Shown piece after piece: positions 15,177 to 23,123 of a stretch of 25,126 nucleotides of DNA. The stretch comes from Flavobacterium sp. (GTDB lineage: Bacteria; Bacteroidota; Bacteroidia; Flavobacteriales; Flavobacteriaceae). The stretch spans positions 1 to 25,126 of the forward strand of contig NZ_JASLCE010000048.1 of the NCBI RefSeq assembly GCF_030146175.1, written 5' to 3'. Both the position numbers and the translations under genes were made by a program. Within the stretch, counting starts at the first letter, position 1. Each line of letters opens with the position of its first letter. A model generated the notes under the pieces. The model did no database searches and was not told the origin of the DNA. It was given only the letters and a program-made list of their open reading frames with translations.

Positions 15177-17186
15177 TTACTTTTTATATTTCGCGATGGC
15201 GGTTTCCATCCAGATTTTATATTCTTCTACATCCGGCGTATAGCCTACCGGTTCTGACAATCGGTTTTCCTGATTGTCCAATATGATATAATACGGTTGT
15301 GCATTCGCTTTATAATGCGTAATCTGGAAATCGCTCCATTTGTTTCCTATCGTTACGATTTCTTTTCCGGTTTCTTTGGAAACATATTGCTCCTGCTTTG
15401 GTAATTCGCGTTTGTCGTCTACATATAACGAAATCAATACCACATCTTTTTTCAGGATCGAAAGAATTTCAGGTTTCGACCAAACGAAATCTTCCATTTT
15501 ACGGCAGTTTACACAGGCAAATCCGGTAAAATCCAGTAATATTGGTTTGTTAACCGATTTCGCATATGCCATTCCTTTCTGATAATCGGTAAAAGCCATG
15601 ATATCGTGAGGACCTAATTTGGCTCCATCCGGTAATGCTTCTGTCGTTGCCGCTCCGCCTCCTTTGCTATTTCCTACGCCATATGGACTTTCACTATACG
15701 TCATTGGTGGCGGGAATCCCGAAATTAGTTTTAACGGTGCGCCCCATAAGCCCGGAATCATATAAATGGTAAAAGACAATACTAAAAGTCCTAATCCCAA
15801 TCGTCCTACGGAAATATGCGATAGCGGACTATCGTGCGGTAAGGTGATTTTTCCAAAAAGGTATAAAGCCAAGGTTCCGAAAATCGCAATCCAGATCGCC
15901 AGGAATATTTCTCTTTCCAACAGGTGTGTTTGCAATACCAAATCGGCATTTGACAGGAATTTAAAAGCTAAAGCCAATTCCAGGAATCCTAAAAACACTT
16001 TTACAGTGTTTAACCAACCACCGGATTTTGGTAATGAATTTAACCAACCCGGGAACATTGCAAATAACATAAATGGTAAAGCCAATGCTGTCGAAAATCC
16101 TAACATCCCTACGATTGGTGCGATACCTCCTTTGGAAGCCGCTTCAACCAATAACGTACCCACAATCGGACCGGTACAAGAGAAGGAAACGATTGCCAGT
16201 GCCAAAGCCATAAACAATATTCCGATGATTCCGCCTCTATCGGCCTGACGGTCTACTTTATTCGCCCATGAATTTGGTAACATAATTTCGAATGCTCCTA
16301 AGAAAGACGATGCAAATACCACTAATAGTACAAAGAAAATAATATTAAACCATACGTTTGTGGACAATGCATTTAGCGCATCGGCTCCAAAAACAGCGGT
16401 TACGAATGATCCTAACAATACATAAATAATAATGATCGAAGCGCCATAGAACACCGCATTACGGATTCCCTGTGCTCTGTTTTTACTTTGCTTGGTAAAG
16501 AAACTTACCGTCATTGGGATCATCGGGAAAACACATGGTGTTAACAAGGCGGCAAACCCGGAAAGAAACGCAATGATAAAGATGGTAAACAATCCTTTTT
16601 GTTCTTCTTTTTTACCTACCGGTTGAACGGTTTCTGTTGTTGTTCCTGCTGTCACAAAAGTAGTACTGTCAGCCGCAGGTGCTACGGATGCCGAATCGCC
16701 CGTTGTTACCGGAACGACTTCGGAAGCGTCTATTTTTAACGCCGGAAGTGTAAAATCAAATACTTTATCCTGTTGGATGCACGCTTCTTTACAAACCTGA
16801 TACGAAACCGCTACTTTAAGCGTTTTCAGGTTTGGATTGGTTACTTTAACGGTTTGCGTAAACCGTGCTTTGTTGGCAAAATAGTATTCGTCAACTTCGA
16901 AAACATCGTTGTAAACCTTTTTGTATTCACTCTCTTTGGTCTTTCCAACCAGTTCGAAATTTCCTTTCTGGTCTTTATAAGTAAATTCCGTTGGTATGAC
17001 ACCTCCTTCCGGTGTAAACTGGGAATACATATGCCATTCGTTATCAATTGTGGCTTCGAATACTAAAACGACTTCGTTATCGGATTTTTTTTCTACGGAA
17101 GTTTTCCATTTAACAGGATCCAACATCTGAGAAAACCCAGATTGAACAACTATCATTAGTAAGATTAAAAAAATATTTCTTTTCAT
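15177..17186 (-). CDS. dsbD: Protein-disulfide reductase of the DsbD family
   Basis: A 669-residue membrane protein that moves reducing power from cytosolic thioredoxin to the periplasm for cytochrome c maturation and disulfide repair. A signal peptide (1-20) precedes the N-terminal DsbD-alpha domain with the redox pair C132-x3-C136. After a linker rich in T, A and V come about eight membrane helices (199-480) with T-P-C218-x-F-P and S-C337-T-G-P, the transmembrane cysteine pair. The C-terminal thioredoxin-like domain has C558-V-N-C561. All six cysteines are present. ATG 17186 was chosen; a GTG one codon earlier also reads in frame. It is divergent from the bacteriocin-like gene. Confidence 0.93.
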   Translation of the reverse strand: MKRNIFLILLMIVVQSGFSQMLDPVKWKTSVEKKSDNEVVLVFEATIDNEWHMYSQFTPEGGVIPTEFTYKDQKGNFELVGKTKESEYKKVYNDVFEVDEYYFANKARFTQTVKVTNPNLKTLKVAVSYQVCKEACIQQDKVFDFTLPALKIDASEVVPVTTGDSASVAPAADSTTFVTAGTTTETVQPVGKKEEQKGLFTIFIIAFLSGFAALLTPCVFPMIPMTVSFFTKQSKNRAQGIRNAVFYGASIIIIYVLLGSFVTAVFGADALNALSTNVWFNIIFFVLLVVFASSFLGAFEIMLPNSWANKVDRQADRGGIIGILFMALALAIVSFSCTGPIVGTLLVEAASKGGIAPIVGMLGFSTALALPFMLFAMFPGWLNSLPKSGGWLNTVKVFLGFLELALAFKFLSNADLVLQTHLLEREIFLAIWIAIFGTLALYLFGKITLPHDSPLSHISVGRLGLGLLVLSFTIYMIPGLWGAPLKLISGFPPPMTYSESPYGVGNSKGGGAATTEALPDGAKLGPHDIMAFTDYQKGMAYAKSVNKPILLDFTGFACVNCRKMEDFVWSKPEILSILKKDVVLISLYVDDKRELPKQEQYVSKETGKEIVTIGNKWSDFQITHYKANAQPYYIILDNQENRLSEPVGYTPDVEEYKIWMETAIAKYKK

Positions 17187-17229
17187 CACTCTATAAATTA
17201 AGAATTATGGTCTTTTATTTTGTTTTCAC

Positions 17230-17260
17230 TTGCTAAAAATAACAAAATGTTATAAATTTA
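17230..17260 (+). promoter_or_regulatory. Possible promoter of the double-glycine peptide gene
   Basis: A TTG (17230-17232) is followed 20 bp later by TAAATTTA (17253-17260), which fits the TTG-N17-23-TAnnTTTG pattern except for the last base. The ATG is 25 bp further on. The region is very AT-rich, so chance matches are likely. Confidence 0.35.
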
Positions 17261-17285
17261 AATTTAATCATAAAATATAACAATT

Positions 17286-17480
17286 ATGAAATCAAAAAAA
17301 TTAAAAAAAAGTAGCAATCTTCTGAGCAAATCAGAACTTGGTAAAATTAATGGTGGAAGAGTTGCTATTGTTGAATGTGCAAACGGATATGAATATTGTT
17401 TTGCAAGTGGTCTAACACAATCTCAGATTGTCGGAATCTGTGCTAATCATGGAGGATTTGTTCGACAAAAATGGGGTTAA
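17286..17480 (+). CDS. Double-glycine leader peptide precursor (bacteriocin/RiPP-like)
   Basis: A 64-residue peptide. Residues 1-24 are a lysine-rich leader with L13-S-K-S-E17-L18-x-x-I21-x-G23-G24, the pattern cut by C39 peptidase-containing ABC exporters in class II bacteriocins, microcins and Bacteroidota 'natural product precursor' families. The predicted 40-residue core has three cysteines (C31, C38, C52), several aromatics and ends in K-W-G. No transporter, immunity or modification enzyme lies in the window. The gene has its own AT-rich upstream region and a hairpin directly after the stop. An odd number of cysteines leaves one free, or points to a dimer or a modification. Whether it kills, signals or does something else cannot be read from sequence. 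Confidence 0.75.
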   Translation: MKSKKLKKSSNLLSKSELGKINGGRVAIVECANGYEYCFASGLTQSQIVGICANHGGFVRQKWG

Positions 17481-17489
17481 AATTGTACT

Positions 17490-17525
17490 TAAACAGGTGA
17501 CAGATAATCTGTCATCTGTTTTAAA
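17490..17525 (+). terminator. Hairpin terminator after the peptide gene, shared with tilS
   Basis: AAACAG-G-TGACAGA at 17491-17504 pairs with TCTGTCA-T-CTGTTT at 17508-17521, giving a stem of about 14 bp with one G-T pair and a 3-base loop, then a short T run. It lies between the convergent stops of the peptide gene (17480) and tilS (17527). The T tract is short on both strands. Confidence 0.75.
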
Positions 17526-17526
17526 A

Positions 17527-18843
17527 CTATTTATTTTCATGTAATTCTATTTTTATAATGTTATTGGTTGCTTGTTCAATTCTAAAACGGCGGTCGGAGC
17601 GTTTTCCCACTACCCAAACGATTTCATTTCCGGAACACAACAACCAGCTATTTTCTTTATCGATCAGCGAAAACTTCTCATCTTTAAAGTATTTACTGAT
17701 TTTTTTTCGGCCTGTCATTCCGGATGGGTAAAAGTAATCACCTTCTTTCCATTTTCGTAAGATCAGTGGTAATTTTAACTTATCTTTATCAACAAAGATA
17801 ACCTTACCACCCCGGTCTTCTGTAACATTTGTTACGGAGTATACTGTTAACCGTCCCTGCTCTAATGTTACTTCCTGATTTTCGGTTATTTCAACCGATT
17901 CTGTCAGAGGTTTGTGTTGCTTTTCCAACACTAAATAGTCACGGTCTTTTAAGATTCGGTAGTTTTCGGAAAACACCTGTTTCCCCGACTGAGCATTGAT
18001 CAGATTATAAATATCGTCCCAGGCCGTAAATCCGTAGGGTTTTAACCATTGGTACAAATACGCTTTATAATTGGGGATCAATTTTAGTTTTTCAATCGCG
18101 ATATGCAACTGCTCTCCTTTTTCGGTTACTATTTTGCCATATAATTCCGTAACGGCATCCTGTACCAACGTTTCCGTTTGTTGCAGATGTCCGATCGTGT
18201 CCTGAAAACCGTTTAAAAAATTCGGATTCAGTTCTTTTAAAATCGGTACGACCTGATGGCGTAAACGATTTCGCAGGTATTTATCGGAGGCATTACTACT
18301 GTCTTCCCGCCATGCTATGGAATTGGCCGTAGCATAAGCTTCGATTTCATTACGTCCAAACGGCAATAAAGGGCGGATAATTTTACCATTTTGTGCCGGA
18401 ATTCCGGTTAATCCTTCCAATCCGGTACCTCTGGTGAGGTTGATCAAAAAGGTTTCCAGTGTATCGTCGAGATGATGCGCCGTAAGCAGGTAATCGAAAC
18501 CTTCGCTTTCTAATAATTCGGAAAACCAGTTGTATCGCAATTCACGTGCAGCCAGTTGTATGGAGCATTTTTCGGTTGCGGCATATTCCTGAGTCGCAAA
18601 ACGGGTTGTAAAAAGTCGGATGTTTTGTCGCGCGCACCACTGTTTTACAAAGTTTTCGTCGCCATCACTTTCAGCGCCACGAAGTCCAAAATTACAATGC
18701 GCCACTGCAACGGTATAGGGCAATGCCCGAAACAATTCTAACAGCACCATACTATCGATACCGCCACTAATGGCCAACAGCAATTTTTTTCCTTCGAGGA
18801 AAGCAAAATTGTCGTTGAGGTGTTGCTGTAACTGTTCTCGCAT
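17527..18843 (-). CDS. tilS: tRNA(Ile)-lysidine synthetase TilS
   Basis: Attaches lysine to C34 of the CAU anticodon of tRNA-Ile2, changing its reading from AUG to AUA; an essential function. The 438 residues carry the PP-loop S26-G-G-I-D-S31, the N-F-G-L-R-G-A-E-S segment (51-59), H-H-L-D-D-T-L-E-T-F with R-G-T-G-L-E-G, and an extended C-terminal TilS domain with R-K-W-K-E-G-D-Y-F-Y-P and G-R-K-K-I-S-K-Y-F-K-D. Length and domain order are standard. It follows pabB by 53 bp on the same strand and is probably cotranscribed with it. Confidence 0.96.
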   Translation of the reverse strand: MREQLQQHLNDNFAFLEGKKLLLAISGGIDSMVLLELFRALPYTVAVAHCNFGLRGAESDGDENFVKQWCARQNIRLFTTRFATQEYAATEKCSIQLAARELRYNWFSELLESEGFDYLLTAHHLDDTLETFLINLTRGTGLEGLTGIPAQNGKIIRPLLPFGRNEIEAYATANSIAWREDSSNASDKYLRNRLRHQVVPILKELNPNFLNGFQDTIGHLQQTETLVQDAVTELYGKIVTEKGEQLHIAIEKLKLIPNYKAYLYQWLKPYGFTAWDDIYNLINAQSGKQVFSENYRILKDRDYLVLEKQHKPLTESVEITENQEVTLEQGRLTVYSVTNVTEDRGGKVIFVDKDKLKLPLILRKWKEGDYFYPSGMTGRKKISKYFKDEKFSLIDKENSWLLCSGNEIVWVVGKRSDRRFRIEQATNNIIKIELHENK

Positions 18844-18896
18844 TTTTATTTTTTTTTGTCCTATTGGAGATTTTACAAATTTACGAAATGTACGGA

Positions 18897-20195
18897 TTAA
18901 CCTATCGCTATTTCAAGTACTTCCCGCATGGCTTTGGCTTTTAACAGGCATTCGTCGTATTCCTGTTCCGGTAAAGCCGCGGCCGTAATCGCACTCCCTA
19001 CGGAAAAAGAGACATATTGTGTTGCCACATTGTATAAAATACTACGGATAACCACATTAAAATCGAAATCACCTTCCGGGGTAAAATAGCCCATCGCACC
19101 GCTATAAAGGCCTCTTTTGGTTTCTTCCAGTTCTTCAATTCGTTGCATGGCGGCTATTTTGGGCGCACCGGTCATACTTCCCATCGGAAAGGTTGTTTTG
19201 ATAACTTCTACCTGTGAAATGCCTTCTTTTACTTCTGACACTACCGTAGATATCATCTGATGTACCTGTTTAAAAGTATAAACACCACACAATTCTTCAA
19301 CCTGTACGCTCCCCTTTTGGGCAGTGTGCGACAAATCGTTGCGAACCAGATCAACGATCATGATATTTTCAGAACGCTCTTTCGGGTTTTCGGCTAATGC
19401 GGCTTTAATACGGTTATCTTCCGCTAGGTCTTCATGACGTTTTGCCGTTCCTTTTATCGGTTGTGATATAATTTTTGTCCCTTCTTTTCGTAAATAACGC
19501 TCCGGAGAAGCCGATAACAGGTAGTGTTTGTTGTGCTTAAAAAAAGTCGCAAATGGCGGTTCTGAAATTGCATTCAACTGTTTGTAAGTCTGATACGGAT
19601 TAATCGTGGCCTTTTCTGCAAAAAATTCCATACAAAAATTAGCTTCGTAGCAATCGCCACGATGAATATGTTCCAACATTTTGTTGACTTTAAACAGGTA
19701 TTCCGACTTACTAATACGTTGTTGAATTTGAATCGAATCCGCTGTTTCGGCAACCGGTATTTGTTGCGACAATATTTCATTCCAATCGTCTGTCATTTCA
19801 TCATCACACATCGTCAAATAGTGTAATTCCACTTTATCACCTTTTAACAGGATTACCTTTTTAGGCTGAAAAAAGAACAAATCCGGAAACCCTAAACCGT
19901 CATAATTCTCCGATTGCAAGAATTCCGTATCGTTTTTCAGATCATAGGACAAATAGCCAAAAAGCCAGTCTTTTGCCTGCGATTGGTACTGATTCAAGTC
20001 GTCGAAAGCATTTTTAGTGTCGGTTTGGATTGCGGTAAAAGCATCTACGGCCAACAAAACATCATAACTGCCATAGTGCTGCGGATATTCGTTACTGTCG
20101 AGCCATGCGATTTCCCGGAATTGTTGCGCCCAAAACAACAACTTCTCTTTAAAAGCTATCGGATCGGGTATTTTTTTTAGTATCGTTGTTCTCAA
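18897..20195 (-). CDS. pabB: Aminodeoxychorismate synthase component I PabB
   Basis: Makes 4-amino-4-deoxychorismate from chorismate for folate synthesis. The 432-residue protein has the chorismate-binding fold with S-P-E-R at 230-233, P-I-K248-G-T, D-L-V-R-N-D at 282-287 and G-A-P-K at 343-346. The lysine in P-I-K-G-T separates PabB from anthranilate synthase TrpE, which has P-I-A-G-T. The start is a TTG at 20195: no ATG precedes the conserved region, and a TATTTTTG promoter box only 20 bp upstream rules out a longer protein. No pabA amidotransferase gene is adjacent. tilS follows downstream. Confidence 0.93.
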   Translation of the reverse strand: MRTTILKKIPDPIAFKEKLLFWAQQFREIAWLDSNEYPQHYGSYDVLLAVDAFTAIQTDTKNAFDDLNQYQSQAKDWLFGYLSYDLKNDTEFLQSENYDGLGFPDLFFFQPKKVILLKGDKVELHYLTMCDDEMTDDWNEILSQQIPVAETADSIQIQQRISKSEYLFKVNKMLEHIHRGDCYEANFCMEFFAEKATINPYQTYKQLNAISEPPFATFFKHNKHYLLSASPERYLRKEGTKIISQPIKGTAKRHEDLAEDNRIKAALAENPKERSENIMIVDLVRNDLSHTAQKGSVQVEELCGVYTFKQVHQMISTVVSEVKEGISQVEVIKTTFPMGSMTGAPKIAAMQRIEELEETKRGLYSGAMGYFTPEGDFDFNVVIRSILYNVATQYVSFSVGSAITAAALPEQEYDECLLKAKAMREVLEIAIG

Positions 20196-20214
20196 AAAGT
20201 CGGATTTAAGTTTT

Positions 20215-20222
20215 CAAAAATA
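20215..20222 (-). promoter_or_regulatory. Bacteroidota -7 promoter box of pabB-tilS
   Basis: The - strand reads TATTTTTG, an exact TAnnTTTG match, 20 bp before the TTG start of pabB. Transcription would begin roughly 13 bases before that codon. A TTG lies 26 bp upstream of the box, slightly too far for the usual -33 spacing. Confidence 0.5.
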
Positions 20223-20252
20223 CAAAATACCTGTTTGCTGTAAAAGGCCAAC

Positions 20253-20288
20253 AAAAAAGGACTCTCTGATTTCAGAAAGTCCTTAAAT
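20253..20288 (-). terminator. Rho-independent terminator of the 78-codon orphan gene
   Basis: On the - strand AAGGACTTTCTGA pairs with TCAGAGAGTCCTT, a stem of about 12 bp with a G-T pair and a small loop, followed by TTTTTT. On the + strand the G-T pair becomes an A-C mismatch and the stem is weaker, so it mainly serves the - strand gene ending at 20313. Confidence 0.85.
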
Positions 20289-20312
20289 TATTGGGTTTAT
20301 ACTCGCTATTCT

Positions 20313-20549
20313 TTAAAAGAACAGATTCGACCAGCCTTCCCAGCCGGATACAATGTCTCTTAAATATTGATGGCAGTTGATTTTGGCATCACAGATATTT
20401 TCTTCTGCAACAGTAATGATGCATTTTTCAGTTTGCGCCATATAGTCGGTTACCAACATAAAAAAATCACTTGCCGAATTGGCATCACTCGTATCGATGA
20501 TTCTGTGAAGCTCATTTTTAATTTCTAAATTTCCCATATCCATATCCAA
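20313..20549 (-). CDS. Small orphan protein, antitoxin-like
   Basis: A 78-residue protein (74 if it starts at the methionine before G-N-L-E, ATG at 20537). It begins with M-G-N-L-E-I-K-N-E-L-H-R-I-I-D and has an acidic helix A-E-E-N-I followed by a segment ending in W. This layout resembles small Bacteroidota antitoxins that precede a RelE/ParE toxin gene, but the match is from memory and weak. No toxin gene follows; a strong terminator comes directly after. The C-terminal half (three cysteines, G-W-E-G-W-S-N-L-F-F) differs from the usual antitoxin tail. It could be a decayed antitoxin or an unrelated small protein. Base composition resembles its neighbours. Confidence 0.6.
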   Translation of the reverse strand: MDMDMGNLEIKNELHRIIDTSDANSASDFFMLVTDYMAQTEKCIITVAEENICDAKINCHQYLRDIVSGWEGWSNLFF

Positions 20550-20624
20550 TTAATCATAGTCGTTTTACTTCATCATTGTACAATTTATCCGGTAACTGCA
20601 TTATTCCGGCTATTGTAAGCTTCA

Positions 20625-21455
20625 TTATTCGTGCAATACCAGAATCGGAATTTTAGAATGATACGACAGTTTCTGAGTCAAACTCTGTTTGAACAATTCT
20701 TCAAAGAAGGAACGTTTGTAGGTAACCATCGCCAGGATATCGATGTGCTGGTTATCCAGGAAGTCGTAAATGGTTTGTTTTACATCGTCGTCGGGAACGA
20801 TAAAAAACTCCACCGGCTGTTTTTCGAATTCTTTTTTCCAGGCAATAATTTCTTCATCATCTCCTTCAAAGTTTTTGGTCTTTACTGCCAGGCATTTAAT
20901 TTTCGCATTAAACATTTTGGCAAACTGAATCACTTCATACAGTGCTTTTTTGTCCTGATCGCGGAACCGTGTCGTAAAGGCAATATTCCGGATCACATCA
21001 AATTTAGCTTCGTTTGGTACACTCAGTATATTTTTATGAACATTGGTAATCGCACTTCCGGTATTGGAACCGAAAAAGGTTTCCTGCCATCCGGACGCAC
21101 CGGTAGTTCCCATCACGACCAAATCGATCGTTTCGTCTTTCACGACTTCTTTGATCGAATGAATCAGGTCGCCCTGCATCAGGATATGGTTCATTTTGAT
21201 ATATTCCAGATCGTTATCCTCTGCAATTTTTCGCAAATATGGAATCTGATCTTTAAAATTCTCAAATTTGTCCAATTCTATTGTTTCAAAAACTTCTACT
21301 ATGGCCGTAGCGTGTCCTTCATAGGAAATCGGTGGTAAATCATAAACATGCAAAACGAGTACTTCCGCCTGTAGTTTGTTAGCAAATTTTAAGGCGTACA
21401 CAAATGCATTGTTGGCTGTTTCTGAAAAATCGGTAGGGAAAAGTATCTTTTTCAT
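20625..21455 (-). CDS. Tandem universal stress protein (UspA family)
   Basis: A 276-residue cytosolic protein of two fused Usp domains. The first (1-147) begins M-K-K-I-L-F-P-T-D-F-S and holds the ATP-binding signature G116-x2-G119-x9-G129-S130. The second (about 150-276) keeps the fold, ending in I-P-I-L-V-L, but lacks that signature, so probably only the first domain binds nucleotide. Such tandem proteins are common in Bacteroidota and usually respond to stress or energy limitation. It is divergent from mnmE. The 76 bp upstream of the small orphan separate it from that gene. Confidence 0.93.
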   Translation of the reverse strand: MKKILFPTDFSETANNAFVYALKFANKLQAEVLVLHVYDLPPISYEGHATAIVEVFETIELDKFENFKDQIPYLRKIAEDNDLEYIKMNHILMQGDLIHSIKEVVKDETIDLVVMGTTGASGWQETFFGSNTGSAITNVHKNILSVPNEAKFDVIRNIAFTTRFRDQDKKALYEVIQFAKMFNAKIKCLAVKTKNFEGDDEEIIAWKKEFEKQPVEFFIVPDDDVKQTIYDFLDNQHIDILAMVTYKRSFFEELFKQSLTQKLSYHSKIPILVLHE

Positions 21456-21557
21456 GATTTATGCTTTGATTTATAGTTTCTATAAAGTTAGTAAAAGAAT
21501 TATAAAAAACATATTACAAAAATCAGTTTCACAATTATTTAACCCTCCTAAAACCGC

Positions 21558-21590
21558 TTTGTTTTAAACCGCATTTCTTTTGTACCTTTG
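21558..21590 (+). promoter_or_regulatory. Bacteroidota promoter of mnmE
   Basis: TTTG (21558-21561), a 21-bp spacer, then TACCTTTG (21583-21590) match the TTTG-N17-23-TAnnTTTG consensus in both elements. The ATG at 21612 would have an untranslated leader of about 15 bases. This is the clearest promoter in the window. It also excludes a start at 21588, which lies inside the box. Confidence 0.75.
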
Positions 21591-21611
21591 CAATCATTTA
21601 GCTTGATCCAT

Positions 21612-23003
21612 ATGATTTCACACGATACTATAGTTGCACTGGCGACACCTTCGGGAGCCGGTGCCATTGCTGTAATCCGTATTTCGGGAAAAGACGCCAT
21701 TACACTTGCGGCATCGGTTTTCCAATCGGTTTCCGGAAAAGATCTGACCAAACAACGTACCCATACCTTACATCTGGGACATATTGTAGAGGGTGAAAAG
21801 GTCTTGGATCAGGTTTTGGTATCGTTGTTTAAAGGAACGAATTCGTATACCGGAGAGAATACTGTTGAAATCTCATGTCACGGATCGACTTTTATACAGC
21901 AGCAAATCATACAATTACTCCTTCGCAAAGGCGCGCGAATGGCGAATGCCGGGGAATTTACCTTACGCTCGTTTTTAAACGGCAAAATGGATTTATCCCA
22001 AGCCGAAGCCGTAGCCGATTTGATCGCCTCGGATAACGAAGCGTCGCATCAAATCGCAATGCAACAGATGCGTGGTGGTTTTAGTAACGAAATTGCGAAA
22101 TTACGCGAGGAACTATTGAATTTTGCCTCATTAATCGAACTCGAACTGGATTTTGCAGAGGAAGACGTCGAATTTGCCGATCGAACACAATTCTATGAAC
22201 TGCTAAACCGTATTGAATTTGTCTTAAAACGACTGATCGATTCGTTTGCCGTTGGAAATGTGATCAAAAACGGAATTCCGGTAGCCATTGTAGGTGAACC
22301 GAATGTTGGGAAATCAACCTTATTAAATGCGTTGTTAAATGAAGAACGCGCCATTGTTTCGGATATCGCCGGAACTACGCGTGATACCATCGAAGATGAA
22401 TTAGTGATCAACGGAATTGGATTTCGTTTTATCGACACCGCCGGGATTCGCGATACGGCCGATTATGTGGAAAGTATCGGAATTAAAAAGACTTTTGAAA
22501 AAATGGAACAGGCTCAGGTGGTTGTCTACTTGGTTGATGGTTCTTCCATTACCGGTGATAATCTAAAAGCGATTCAGGTTGAAATTGAAAAGATCAAAAA
22601 CCAGTTTCCGTTAAAACCGTTATTGGTTATCGGAAATAAAGCAGATAAAATTAGCGAAGCGGATAAAGCCGTTATCGAAACGGAAATCCCGGGAATTTTA
22701 TTGATCAGCGCAAAAGAAAACCGGGGCGTTGAGACGTTAAAAGAAAAATTATTGTCGTTCGTAAACACCGGAGCGTTGCGTAACAATGAAACGATCGTTA
22801 CCAATACCCGTCACTACGATTCGTTATTAAAAGCGTTGGAAGAAATCCAAAAAGTACAATGGGGATTGCAATCCAATCTTTCCAGCGACCTTATGGCGAT
22901 TGATATTCGTCAGGCATTATTCTATTTTGGTGAAATTACCGGTCAGGTGACGAATGATGAATTATTGGGGAATATTTTCGCGAATTTTTGTATTGGAAAG
23001 TAG
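21612..23003 (+). CDS. mnmE: tRNA modification GTPase MnmE
   Basis: With MnmG it makes the 5-carboxymethylaminomethyl group on U34 of several tRNAs. The 463-residue protein has the N-terminal tetrahydrofolate-binding domain, a helical domain, and an inserted G domain with G228-E-P-N-V-G-K-S235 (G1), D-I-A-G-T-T-R-D-T (G2), D-T-A-G (G3) and N-K-A-D (G4). The C-terminal C-I-G-K (460-463) includes the cysteine of the family. It is complete. ATG 21612 was chosen because the longer frame starts within the promoter. It is not clearly in an operon; the next gene is 120 bp on. Confidence 0.97.
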   Translation: MISHDTIVALATPSGAGAIAVIRISGKDAITLAASVFQSVSGKDLTKQRTHTLHLGHIVEGEKVLDQVLVSLFKGTNSYTGENTVEISCHGSTFIQQQIIQLLLRKGARMANAGEFTLRSFLNGKMDLSQAEAVADLIASDNEASHQIAMQQMRGGFSNEIAKLREELLNFASLIELELDFAEEDVEFADRTQFYELLNRIEFVLKRLIDSFAVGNVIKNGIPVAIVGEPNVGKSTLLNALLNEERAIVSDIAGTTRDTIEDELVINGIGFRFIDTAGIRDTADYVESIGIKKTFEKMEQAQVVVYLVDGSSITGDNLKAIQVEIEKIKNQFPLKPLLVIGNKADKISEADKAVIETEIPGILLISAKENRGVETLKEKLLSFVNTGALRNNETIVTNTRHYDSLLKALEEIQKVQWGLQSNLSSDLMAIDIRQALFYFGEITGQVTNDELLGNIFANFCIGK

Positions 23004-23048
23004 TCTCTTCAAAATCAGGTAAGCCAATTGAAATAAACTTTATAAGCA

Positions 23049-23063
23049 CGGATTATAAATCCG
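23049..23063. repeat. REP-like palindrome downstream of mnmE
   Basis: CGGATT-ATA-AATCCG is a perfect 6-bp hairpin with a 3-base loop. Flanking bases extend partial pairing (ATAAGCA to the left, CGTTAT to the right). It resembles short intergenic palindromes spread by REP-associated transposases in some Bacteroidota. It has no T run, so it is not a normal terminator. Only one copy was found in this window. Confidence 0.35.
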
Positions 23064-23123
23064 CGTTATCGGGAAACTCTATAAAACTTTGAGCCAACCT
23101 CAAAATCGCAACCGTCAAAAACA

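Noticed and set aside
15766..16248. A 160-codon + strand open frame opposite dsbD.
   Set aside because: Antisense to the membrane domain of dsbD. Repetitive N, P and A content reflects the reverse complement of hydrophobic codons.
16952..16970. A half-match to the response-regulator direct repeat (TTCGAAATT) inside dsbD.
   Set aside because: Only one half-site, within coding sequence, with no promoter nearby.
20631..21338. A 235-codon + strand open frame opposite the universal stress protein gene.
   Set aside because: The opposite strand encodes a clear two-domain Usp protein. The + strand translation is rich in F, C and H with no motif, as expected of an antisense shadow.
21483..21520. Possible - strand promoter of the universal stress gene (TAACTTTA at 21483-21490 with CAAA at 21517).
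   Set aside because: Last base of the box differs and the spacer of 26 bp is too long. The region is AT-rich enough for chance matches.
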